A stretch of DNA of 7,198 bases from Burkholderiaceae bacterium. GTDB lineage: Bacteria; Pseudomonadota; Gammaproteobacteria; Burkholderiales; Burkholderiaceae. Positions 1-5,622 of this stretch are shown in pieces. The translations under genes were made by a program, and so were the position numbers. Below the pieces are notes generated by a model. That model was not told where the DNA came from. It saw nothing but the letters and a program-made list of their open reading frames with translations, and searched no databases. Each line of letters begins with the position of its first letter. Within the stretch, counting starts at the first letter, position 1. The stretch lies in the NCBI GenBank assembly GCA_025458735.1, contig JALORV010000027.1, forward strand, positions 1-7,198, given 5' to 3'.

Positions 1-1770
1 CGCCTCCTCCGGCGACAGCGTCGGCACGTTCTGGTAGAGCTTGGTCGGCGCGATCATCGGCGTGCGCACCAGCGGCATGTTGATCGTCGTGAAGCGGATC
101 CCCGCATCGGCGAACTCGGACGAGGCGCAGGCCGTCCACGCGTCCAGCGCCGCCTTCGAGGCCACGTAGGCCGAAAAGCGCGGCGCGTTGGTCAGCACCC
201 CGATCGACGAGATGTTGATGACATGGCCGCGCCGCTTCGCGCCCATGTGCGGCAGCAGGCCCATGGTCATGCGCAGCGCGCCGAAGTAGTTGATCTGCAT
301 CGTGCGCTCGAAGTCGTGGTAGCGGTCGTAGCTCGACTCGATGCCGCGGCGGATCGAACGGCCCGCGTTGTTGACCAGAAAATCGGCGCCGCCGAGAGAC
401 TCGATGATCCACGCCGTGGCCTTGTCGACGCCCTCGTTGCTGGCGAGGTCCGCCGAGTGCGTGACGACCTTGCCGCCGTTTTCGTTGGCGCCGAGGCCAT
501 CTTCGATCTCCTTCTTCGCCGCCGCCAGCTTGGCCTCGTCGCGCGCGATGATCACCGTGACCGCTCCGGCCTGCGCGATCTTGTGCGCAGCCGCCAGCCC
601 GATGCCGGAAGAGCCCCCGGTGATGACCACCACCTTGCCCTGCACCTGGCCCTTGAGCGTGCGGTCGATGAAAAGATCCGGATCGAGGTTGCGCTCCCAG
701 TAGTCCCACAGACGGTAGGCGTAATCCTCGAGGCGCGGGCAGGCAATGCCCGTGCCCTTGAGCGCCGCCGTCGTCTCGCGCGCGTCGAAGCGCGTCGGGT
801 AGTTGACGAAGGTGATGATGTCGTCGGGCAGGCCGAGATCCTTCATCACGGCGCCACGGATGCGCCGAACCGGCGTCAGCGACAGCAGTCCCTTTTTAAC
901 GCTGCCCGGGATGAAGCCGAGCAGCGCGGCGTTCACGCGCAGGGAGAACTGCGGCGCGTGGGCGGCCCGCGCGAAGATGTTCAGCACGTCGCCGACGCGG
1001 TACGGCGTCGGGTCGACCAGGTGAAACGCCTTCTTGTTGCCTTCCTTCGCGTGGGCGATGTGGTCCATCGCGTCCACCACGAAATCGACGGGCACGATGT
1101 TGATGCGCCCGCCCTCGATGCCCACCGCCGGCATCCATGGCGGCAGCAGGCTGCGCATGCGCTGGATCAGCTTGAAGAAGTAGTAGGGGCCGTCGATCTT
1201 GTCCATCTCGCCGGTCTTGCTGTCGCCCACCACCAGGCCGGGCCGATACACCCGCCACGGCATCTTCGCCTCCTTGCGCACGATCTTCTCGGAGTCGTGT
1301 TTGGTGGCGAAGTACGGATGGTCGAGGTTCTCGGCCTCGTCGAACATGTCCTCGCGGAACACGCCTTCGTACATCCCGGCCGCCGCGATCGACGAGGCAT
1401 GCTGGAAGATGCCGGCCTTGATCTCGTTGGCGAGCGCCACGGCGTTTTTCGTGCCCTCGATGTTGGCGACGATCTGGCTGTCGGCGTCGGCCTTGAGGTC
1501 GTAGACGGCGGCCAGGTGGAAGAAGTGCTTGATCTTTCCGGCCAGCTTCTTCTGGTCGGCCTTGGTCACCCCCAGCAGCGGCTTGCCGAGGTCGCCGACG
1601 ATCGGCACCGCACGTTCCTCGGACACCCCCCAGGACTCGAGCAGCGCCGGTACCTTGTCGAGGCTCTCGCGGCGAACCAGGAAGTACACGGTGGTGCCGC
1701 GGCGCGCGAGTAGTTTCTTGACGAGGCGCTTGCCGATGAAGCCGGTGGCGCCGGTGACGAAGTACGTCAT
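1..1770 (-). CDS. Long-chain fatty acyl-CoA / fatty aldehyde reductase, two-domain SDR protein (C-terminus cut by window edge)
   Basis: 590 residues are visible from ATG 1770. An AGGAGA ribosome site (minus strand, 1782-1777) lies 6 nt before it. The N-terminal reductase domain starts with the NAD(P)-binding GATGFIG (residues 7-13), followed by HLAAVYD (85-91), SSIAAAG (126-132) and a catalytic Y153-x3-K157. A conserved linker, WDYWERNLDPDLF (355-367), leads into a second classical SDR domain with GGSSGIG (385-391), NNAGRSIRR (467-475), ISSIG (520-524) and Y535-x3-K539. This order, and much of the wording, matches from memory the Marinobacter Maqu_2507-type reductase of about 660 residues, which reduces fatty acyl-CoA through the aldehyde to fatty alcohol with NADPH, feeding wax-ester synthesis. 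About 70 C-terminal residues would lie left of the window. All catalytic motifs seen are intact. It is divergent from the phasin gene. Substrate chain length cannot be read from the sequence. Confidence 0.92.
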   Translation of the reverse strand, partial: MTYFVTGATGFIGKRLVKKLLARRGTTVYFLVRRESLDKVPALLESWGVSEERAVPIVGDLGKPLLGVTKADQKKLAGKIKHFFHLAAVYDLKADADSQIVANIEGTKNAVALANEIKAGIFQHASSIAAAGMYEGVFREDMFDEAENLDHPYFATKHDSEKIVRKEAKMPWRVYRPGLVVGDSKTGEMDKIDGPYYFFKLIQRMRSLLPPWMPAVGIEGGRINIVPVDFVVDAMDHIAHAKEGNKKAFHLVDPTPYRVGDVLNIFARAAHAPQFSLRVNAALLGFIPGSVKKGLLSLTPVRRIRGAVMKDLGLPDDIITFVNYPTRFDARETTAALKGTGIACPRLEDYAYRLWDYWERNLDPDLFIDRTLKGQVQGKVVVITGGSSGIGLAAAHKIAQAGAVTVIIARDEAKLAAAKKEIEDGLGANENGGKVVTHSADLASNEGVDKATAWIIESLGGADFLVNNAGRSIRRGIESSYDRYHDFERTMQINYFGALRMTMGLLPHMGAKRRGHVINISSIGVLTNAPRFSAYVASKAALDAWTACASSEFADAGIRFTTINMPLVRTPMIAPTKLYQNVPTLSPEEA

Positions 1771-1841
1771 CGGATGTCTCCTAGGGGCGAAAACGTTCGG
1801 TGTGCGAATCTCGCGGCAGTGTAGCGCCAGCGCCTAAATGC

Positions 1842-1857
1842 TAGAGCCGAGGCTCTA
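1842..1857. promoter_or_regulatory. Perfect 7+7 palindrome in the reductase/phasin divergent region, candidate operator
   Basis: TAGAGCC-GA-GGCTCTA is a perfect inverted repeat with a 2-bp centre. It lies 71 bp before the reductase start and 78 bp before the phasin start, so one bound protein could influence both genes. Size and symmetry fit a site for a dimeric repressor such as a TetR-family protein, and a TetR gene lies about 2.3 kb away, but no second copy was seen to support the link. A weak -10-like TACACT for the reductase is at 1823-1818 without a good -35 box. Confidence 0.35.
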
Positions 1858-1868
1858 TGCAGGCGGTT

Positions 1869-1887
1869 GTCCTGCCGGCGTCAGGAC
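1869..1887. promoter_or_regulatory. Inverted repeat GTCCTG-N7-CAGGAC upstream of phasin
   Basis: A perfect 6-bp inverted repeat with a 7-bp spacer lies 48 bp before the phasin start. It sits between a weak -35-like TTGTCC (1867-1872) and a -10-like TAGACT (1891-1896) with 18-bp spacing, so it could be an operator or a hairpin in a leader. The promoter elements are poor matches and are only suggestive. Confidence 0.25.
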
Positions 1888-1935
1888 TCCTAGACTCGCA
1901 CCATCAGTCAAACACTTCCGAGGCGAGGATTCGAT

Positions 1936-2394
1936 ATGGTCAAGAAGCTCAAGGCAATGGCCGAGAAGTCGGGCAGCGAGAGCCAGCTGCGCGCCGCAGT
2001 GAAGGACTCCGCACAGGAGATCTGGCTGGCGGGTCTCGGCGCCTTCTCGAAGGCGCAGGAGGAAGGCCAGAAGGTGTTCAAGGCGCTGGTGCGTGAAGGC
2101 ACGAGCATCCAGAAGCGGACCATGAAGGTCACCGAAGACAAGGTCAATGACGTGACGGCAAAAGTGACGAAGGTGGCAGCCGGGCTGCAGAAGCAGGCCA
2201 ACGGCACCTGGGACAAGCTGGAGACCGTGTTCGAGGCCCGTGTCGAGCGCGCCCTGACGCGCCTCGGTGTGCCGACCAACAAGGAAATCGCCGCCCTCAC
2301 CAAGCGCGTCGAGGAGCTGACCCGCAGCGTCGGCACGCTGACCAAGACGCGTCCGGCCAAGGCGCCGGCCAAGCGCGCCCGTAAGGCGGCCTGA
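1936..2394 (+). CDS. Phasin family protein (PhaI/PhaF type), storage-granule surface protein
   Basis: 152 residues, ATG start with GAGGA (1925-1929) 6 nt upstream. The core EIWLAGLGAFSKAQEEG (28-44), then KVFKALVREG (46-55), is the signature of poly(hydroxyalkanoate) granule-associated phasins. It is followed by a long amphipathic helical region and GVPTNKEIAALTKRVEEL (111-128), a leucine-zipper-like coiled coil of the kind used for oligomerisation. The tail from residue 138 is Lys/Arg/Ala/Pro-rich (AKAPAKRARKAA), a short version of the histone-like PhaF tail, and might touch nucleic acid or polymer. There is no signal peptide or membrane segment. Phasins coat cytoplasmic PHA inclusions and control their size. 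With a fatty alcohol-forming reductase next door, it could instead or also coat wax-ester or other neutral lipid bodies; that is inference. No PHA synthase is visible in the window. Confidence 0.9.
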   Translation: MVKKLKAMAEKSGSESQLRAAVKDSAQEIWLAGLGAFSKAQEEGQKVFKALVREGTSIQKRTMKVTEDKVNDVTAKVTKVAAGLQKQANGTWDKLETVFEARVERALTRLGVPTNKEIAALTKRVEELTRSVGTLTKTRPAKAPAKRARKAA

Positions 2395-2405
2395 GCCTGC
2401 GACCG

Positions 2406-2435
2406 CGCGGTGCCGCTTCTGCGCGCGGCACCGCG
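2406..2435 (+). terminator. Perfect 11-bp stem-loop after the phasin gene
   Basis: CGCGGTGCCGC (2406-2416) pairs perfectly with GCGGCACCGCG (2425-2435) around an 8-nt loop, 11 bp after the phasin stop. Position and strength suit a transcript end or 3' stabilising structure, but no T-run follows, so it is not a classical intrinsic terminator. Confidence 0.5.
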
Positions 2436-2516
2436 GCCTCGGCGCGCGCGGGCGCCTGCCCCGCTGCCGCGCCGGCCCGCTGAGGACGGCATCATCGTCT
2501 TGCCCGAGTAAGCGCC

Positions 2517-2651
2517 ATGACGCGGCGCGCTTCCCATCCCGCCATGAAGCGACGGCCCGCGCCTGCGCGGAGTCCGCGCATCGGACTCGCGCTTGCAGGC
2601 GGTGGTCGTTCCGCGCCGCTGGCGCGGACGACGGAAGTCGTCTCATGGTGA
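2517..2651 (+). other. Leader mini-ORF 1: aborted patatin N-terminus (44 codons)
   Basis: This frame runs from ATG 2517 (alternative in-frame ATG 2544) to TGA 2651. It carries RSPRIGLALAGGG, the same sequence that opens the real patatin domain, and then runs into RSAPLARTTEVVSW and stops. It stops because tandem repeats interrupt the glycine motif. If the 268 bp of repeats (2608-2875) are removed in silico, this frame joins the patatin body exactly in phase (GGG then PLGAIYEIG), so it may be the ancestral start. No good ribosome site is visible. Its stop overlaps the ATG at 2645 (ATGGTGA). Whether it is translated is unknown. Confidence 0.5.
2577..2607 (+). repeat. Diverged 31-bp partial copy of the tandem repeat
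   Basis: These 31 bp match the last 31 bp of each 134-bp repeat copy (2711-2741 and 2845-2875) except at three bases (2591, 2597, 2603), all synonymous in the IGLALAGGG reading. Upstream of it the sequence is different, though an ATGAAGCG at 2544 loosely resembles the ATGGTGAAACG of the full copies. Confidence 0.8.
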
Positions 2652-2785
2652 AACGGACCGCCACCGGCCGCAGCGCTGCGCAACCTCGTCCACGGTCGCC
2701 AACGCGTCCACGCATCGGACTCGCCCTTGCCGGCGGCGGTCGTTCCGCGCCGCTGGCGCGGACGACGGAAGTCGTCTCATGGTGA
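2645..2785 (+). other. Leader mini-ORF 2: second aborted patatin N-terminus (46 codons)
   Basis: ATG 2645 opens MVKRTATGRSAAQP, passes through PRIGLALAGGG and, like mini-ORF 1, ends with RSAPLARTTEVVSW and TGA at 2783-2785. It is preceded by the same GGAAG and hairpin pair as the real start 134 bp downstream. Its last codons overlap the patatin ATG (2779) as ATGGTGA, an arrangement that permits translational coupling. It is a by-product of the duplication and may or may not be translated. Confidence 0.5.
2739..2776 (+). promoter_or_regulatory. Two mutually exclusive hairpins before the patatin start
   Basis: Hairpin A pairs 2739-2743 and 2745-2751 with 2755-2766 (CCGCGCC-GCT-GGCGCGG core, one bulged T, outer GTCGT/ACGAC). 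Hairpin B is GACGAC-GGAA-GTCGTC (2761-2776), a 6-bp stem with a GNRA-type loop. Both use 2761-2766, so only one can form. B places the SD-like GGAAG (2767-2771, 7 nt before ATG 2779) in and beside its loop; A leaves it free. The same pair occurs at 2605-2642 before ATG 2645. Regulation through this switch is inference from base pairing alone. Confidence 0.4.
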
Positions 2786-4047
2786 AACGGACCGCCACCG
2801 GCCGCAGCGCTGTGCAACCTCGTCCACGGTCGCCAACGCGTCCACGCATCGGACTCGCCCTTGCCGGCGGCGGTCCGTTGGGCGCGATCTACGAGATCGG
2901 CGCGCTGGCTGCGCTGACGGAGGCGCTCGAGGGGCTCGACTTCAACGAGGCCGACGTCTACGTCGGGGTGAGTGCCGGCGGCTTCATCGCGGCGGGACTC
3001 GCCAACGGGATCACGCCGCACCAGATGTCGCGGCTGTTCATCGAGGGCGAGAAGAGCAGCGACCGTTTCGAGCCGTCGATCCTGCTGCGCCCGGCATTCC
3101 GCGAATACGCGGCACGGCTGGCCTCGGTGCCGCCGCTGGCACTGAGCGCAGCGTGGCACTACCTGCTCGGCGCCAGCACCATCATGAGCGCCTTCGAGCG
3201 CCTTGGGCGCGCCATTCCCACCGGCGTATTCAGCGGCGACGAAGTGGACCGCTACCTGTCCGGCGTCTTCAGCCAGCCCGGTCGCAGCAACGACTTCCGC
3301 CAGCTCTCGCACAAGCTCTACCTCGTGGCCACCGACCTCGACACCGGATCGTCGGTGGCCTTTGGCGGCAAGGACCTCGACGGCGTGCCGATCTCGCGCG
3401 CAGTCCAGGCGTCGGCCGCGCTGCCGGGCCTGTTCCCGCCGGTGGAAATCGATGGCCGCTACTTCGTCGACGGTGCCTTGCGCAAGACGCTGCACGCCTC
3501 GATCGCGCTCGACCAGGGCGTCGACCTGATGCTGTGCCTGAACCCGCTGGTGCCGTTCGACTCGACCCCGCACCACCGCACGCGCGACCGCGAGCACCAG
3601 CTCGACAAGCTGGTCGAAGGCGGACTGCCGGTGGTGCTGGCGCAGACCTTCCGTTCGATCATCCACTCCCGGCTTGGCGCCGGCCTCGAGCGCTACAAGA
3701 CCGCGTACCCGCGCACCGACATCCTGCTGTTCGAGCCCAATCGCGCCGACGCGGACATGTTCTTCACCAACCTCTTTTCCTACTCCAGCCGCCGCCGGCT
3801 GTGCGAGCACGCCTACCAGAAGACGCGCGAGGAACTGTGGAAGCGGCGCCACGAACTCGCGCCGATGCTGCAGCGGCACGGCATCGAGATCCGCGACGAT
3901 GTCCTGCGCGACGACTCGATGACGCTGGTGAAGAGCCTGCGCCGCAGCCGCGGCACCTGGCGCGAGACGGCTTCGACGGCGGCAACCCGGCTGCTGACAC
4001 ACACGCTCGACGATCTGGAGCGCTGGCTGCGCTACGCCGCCGCCTGA
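2779..4047 (+). CDS. Patatin-like phospholipase / acyl hydrolase
   Basis: 422 residues from ATG 2779. The patatin fold signatures are all present: the oxyanion-hole loop GGGPLG (30-35) after RIGLALA, the nucleophile elbow GVSAG (63-67, Ser65) and the catalytic Asp of the DGA motif (231-233), giving the Ser-Asp dyad. There is no signal peptide; the enzyme should be cytoplasmic or loosely membrane-bound. Family members cleave acyl esters of phospholipids or neutral lipids; the substrate here is unknown, but the neighbouring phasin and acyl reductase suggest storage lipid or membrane acyl chains. I prefer ATG 2779 because GGAAG lies 7 nt upstream and the glycine motif follows after a short basic leader. 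The frame stays open to a TTG at 2593, but that extension reads the repeat in meaningless frames. The natural start may once have been ATG 2517 or 2544 (see mini-ORF 1). About 160 C-terminal residues after the DGA motif are charged and helical-looking, without a domain I recognise. Confidence 0.88.
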   Translation: MVKRTATGRSAVQPRPRSPTRPRIGLALAGGGPLGAIYEIGALAALTEALEGLDFNEADVYVGVSAGGFIAAGLANGITPHQMSRLFIEGEKSSDRFEPSILLRPAFREYAARLASVPPLALSAAWHYLLGASTIMSAFERLGRAIPTGVFSGDEVDRYLSGVFSQPGRSNDFRQLSHKLYLVATDLDTGSSVAFGGKDLDGVPISRAVQASAALPGLFPPVEIDGRYFVDGALRKTLHASIALDQGVDLMLCLNPLVPFDSTPHHRTRDREHQLDKLVEGGLPVVLAQTFRSIIHSRLGAGLERYKTAYPRTDILLFEPNRADADMFFTNLFSYSSRRRLCEHAYQKTREELWKRRHELAPMLQRHGIEIRDDVLRDDSMTLVKSLRRSRGTWRETASTAATRLLTHTLDDLERWLRYAAA

Positions 4048-4060
4048 GCCTGCGCGGACG

Positions 4061-4076
4061 GCTGCGGCACCGCGGC
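4061..4076 (+). terminator. Short stem-loop after patatin, in a segment shared with the phasin 3' flank
   Basis: GCTGCG-GCAC-CGCGGC forms a 6-bp RNA stem (one G-U pair) 14 nt after the patatin stop. GCGGCACCGCGGC (4064-4076) is also found at 2425-2437 after the phasin gene, and both genes end in GCCTGAGCCTGCG (2389-2401, 4042-4054). No T-run follows, so termination is uncertain. Confidence 0.25.
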
Positions 4077-4143
4077 GTGCCTGCGCTATTCTTGGCGCTT
4101 CCGCCCGGCCTTGCCTCTCATCCCCGGACCTCGCGCGCAGATC

Positions 4144-4803
4144 ATGGAACGCAAACCGCCGCGCCGCACGCGCGAACGCATCCTCGAGCTGTCGCTGCGC
4201 CTGTTCAACGACTTCGGCGAGCCGAACGTCAACACCACGCTGATCGCCGAGGAGATGAACATCTCCCCCGGCAACCTGTACTACCACTTCAAGAACAAGG
4301 ACGACATCATCAACTGCGTCTTCCAGCAGTTCGAGCGGGAGATCGACAGGCTGCTGACGGTGCCGTCCGAGCGCGCACCCAACGTCGAGGATGCCTGGCT
4401 GTTCCTGCACGTGCTGTTCGAGCTGATCTGGAAGTACCGTTTCTTCTACCGCGATCTCAACAACCTGCTCGCCAACAACCGCACGCTGGAACTGAAGTTC
4501 AAGCAGCTGCTGAAGCAGAAGGTGCAGGTGGCTCGCGGCCTGCTCGACGGCCTGACGCGCGCGGGCGAGCTGCAGGCCGGGCCGCGCGAGGTCGAGGCGC
4601 TGGCCACCAACATGGTGGTGGTAGCCACCTACTGGCTCTCCTACTCTTACGTGCTCGACCCGCGCCGGTTCAATGAACCCGAAGTGGTCGGCGCAGCACT
4701 GCAGCGCGGCTGCTACCAGGTCATGGCGCTGACGGCGCCGTACCTGAGCGGCCAGTCCCGCACGCTGTTCGAGCAGCTTGCCGCCGAGTATCTGACCGAC
4801 TGA
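4144..4803 (+). CDS. TetR/AcrR family transcriptional regulator
   Basis: 219 residues from ATG 4144. The N-terminal DNA-binding domain reads RTRERILELSLRLFNDFG (8-25), NTTLIAEEMNISPGNLYYHF (30-49), then KNKDDII (50-56), a textbook TetR helix-turn-helix with its recognition helix around 41-48. The rest is an all-helical ligand/dimer domain; FYRDLNNLLANN (101-112) and the preceding LIWKYRF resemble the bacterial repressor C-terminal type (Pfam PF13972, by memory). The frame is open to a TTG at 4111, which would add 11 residues not typical of the family, so ATG is chosen although no clear SD precedes it. It lies 96 bp after patatin and 14 bp before the TPR gene. By family habit it would repress its own or adjacent genes and release on binding a small hydrophobic ligand, possibly an acyl-CoA given the neighbours; that is inference. 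Confidence 0.92.
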   Translation: MERKPPRRTRERILELSLRLFNDFGEPNVNTTLIAEEMNISPGNLYYHFKNKDDIINCVFQQFEREIDRLLTVPSERAPNVEDAWLFLHVLFELIWKYRFFYRDLNNLLANNRTLELKFKQLLKQKVQVARGLLDGLTRAGELQAGPREVEALATNMVVVATYWLSYSYVLDPRRFNEPEVVGAALQRGCYQVMALTAPYLSGQSRTLFEQLAAEYLTD

Positions 4804-4817
4804 ACGCAGGAGACACC

Positions 4818-5597
4818 ATGGCCAAGGCGTGGGCGAAGTTCCCGTATCCCGACAAGAAGTACCAGTACACGGCCGCCTCGCTGAAAAAGGCGTGGGACCG
4901 CCTGCACAAGGGCGATGCCGAGCCGTTTCCGAAGAGCGAGGCAGCGGTCGAAGCCTGGATCGCGTTTCATGCCGGCGAGTTCCAGAAGGCTGCCGAACTG
5001 GGCCTGAAGGCCGGCGCCGAAGGCGCCAGTGTCGCCAACAAGGCACAGGCGATCTATGCCAACTATCTGGAGGACAGCGACAAGCGCAAGCTGGAGCTGT
5101 TCGAGGAAGTGGCGTCGCGTGCCGAGGCGCAGCAGGCGAAGGAACCGAAGAATCCGAACGCCCATTACTGGCAGGCCTACGCGCTCGGCCGCTACGCACA
5201 GGGCATCTCGGTGGCCAAGGCGCTGGCGCAGGGCATCGGCGGCAAGGTCAAGTCTGCGCTGGAGACCACGATCAAGCTCGCGCCCAAGCACGCCGATGCG
5301 CACATCGCGCTTGGGTCGTATCACGCCGAGGTGATCGACAAGGTCGGCGCGATGATCGGCGGGCTGACCTACGGCGCCAAGAAGGATGTGGCGTTGAAGA
5401 ACTACCAGGCCGCGCTGAAGCTCGCGCCCGATTCGGCGATCGCGCGCATCGAGTACGCCAACGGCCTCGTCATGCTCGAAGGCAAGAAGGCACTGAAGGA
5501 AGCCGAGAAGCTCTACAGCGAGGCGGCCGAGTGCGAACCCCTCGACGCCATGGAGCGTCTGGACGTCGAGCTCGCCAAGGCAGAACTCGAGGACTGA
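4818..5597 (+). CDS. TPR-repeat protein of unknown function
   Basis: 259 residues, ATG with AGGAGA (4808-4813) 4 nt upstream, only 14 bp after the TetR stop, so translated from the same message in all likelihood. No signal peptide or membrane helix is seen. The protein is helical with tetratricopeptide-like units: AVEAWIAFHAGEFQKAAELG (43-62), HYWQAYALGRYAQG (116-129), ALETTIKLAPKHADAHIALG (147-166), ALKNYQAALKLAPDSAIARI (192-211), then EYANGLVML and ALKEAEKLYSEAAECEP (225-241). Between the repeats at 147-166 and 192-211 sits a non-TPR insert, YHAEVIDKVGAMIGGLTYGA (168-187). The layout, with an insert between TPR units and the ISVAKALAQGIGGKVKSALE segment, reminds me of the eukaryotic RMDN/FAM82 TPR proteins; this is from memory and needs a profile search. 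TPRs bind partner proteins; no partner or catalytic activity can be named. Confidence 0.85.
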   Translation: MAKAWAKFPYPDKKYQYTAASLKKAWDRLHKGDAEPFPKSEAAVEAWIAFHAGEFQKAAELGLKAGAEGASVANKAQAIYANYLEDSDKRKLELFEEVASRAEAQQAKEPKNPNAHYWQAYALGRYAQGISVAKALAQGIGGKVKSALETTIKLAPKHADAHIALGSYHAEVIDKVGAMIGGLTYGAKKDVALKNYQAALKLAPDSAIARIEYANGLVMLEGKKALKEAEKLYSEAAECEPLDAMERLDVELAKAELED

Positions 5598-5610
5598 CGG
5601 GGGCCGCGCT

Positions 5611-5622
5611 GCCGCCGGCGGC
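5611..5622. terminator. GC palindrome between convergent genes
   Basis: GCCGCCGGCGGC is a perfect 12-bp palindrome in the 24-bp gap between the TPR gene (stop 5597) and the convergent Cys-rich gene (stop at 5624-5622, just overlapping). It could fold as a short hairpin in either transcript, but lacks T-runs and the loop is tight. A weak candidate for a two-way terminator. Confidence 0.2.

Larger units (their letters stand above)
2608..2875 (+). repeat. Two tandem copies of a 134-bp repeat (2608-2741, 2742-2875)
   Basis: Read base by base, the two copies are identical except C2679 versus T2813 (GCG to GTG codon). Each copy holds, in order: a hairpin-forming segment, an SD-like GGAAG, ATGGTGA, the codons MVKRTATGRSA(A/V)QP, an Arg/Pro-rich stretch and PRIGLALAGGG. 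The length is 44 codons plus 2 bases, so each copy shifts the frame. After 2875 the sequence departs from the repeat and becomes the unique patatin body. The near-identity suggests recent duplication. Together with the leader before it, this accounts for most of the 384-bp stretch between phasin and patatin. Confidence 0.95.

Noticed and set aside
223..1713. A plus-strand frame of 496 codons opposite the acyl reductase
   Set aside because: It is composed of Arg/Val/His/Asp-rich low-information sequence and lies wholly antisense to a gene with complete SDR motifs.
2608..2875. CRISPR array or on/off phase-variation repeat
   Set aside because: The copies are contiguous with no variable spacers, so it is not CRISPR. 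Because each copy brings its own correctly framed ATG, a change in copy number would not switch the patatin gene off.
2577..2875. Insertion sequence or attachment site as source of the repeat
   Set aside because: No transposase, terminal inverted repeats, target duplication or integrase is visible; the unit is too short and consists mostly of gene-start sequence.
4111..4143. Upstream TTG start for the TetR gene
   Set aside because: It would add 11 residues (MPLIPGPRAQI) outside the usual TetR N-terminus, while ATG 4144 opens directly into the basic stretch before helix 1.
2727..4676. A plus-strand frame of 649 codons overlapping patatin and TetR
   Set aside because: It is a shifted reading of both genes, Arg/Ala/Pro-rich, starting with TTG inside the repeat, and has no domain signature.
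1855..5199. A stop-free minus-strand frame of about 1,100 codons opposite phasin, patatin, TetR and TPR genes
   Set aside because: It is antisense to four genes with clear families, its protein is Arg/Ala/Leu-rich with no recognisable domain, and such open antisense frames are common in G+C-rich DNA where stop codons are rare.
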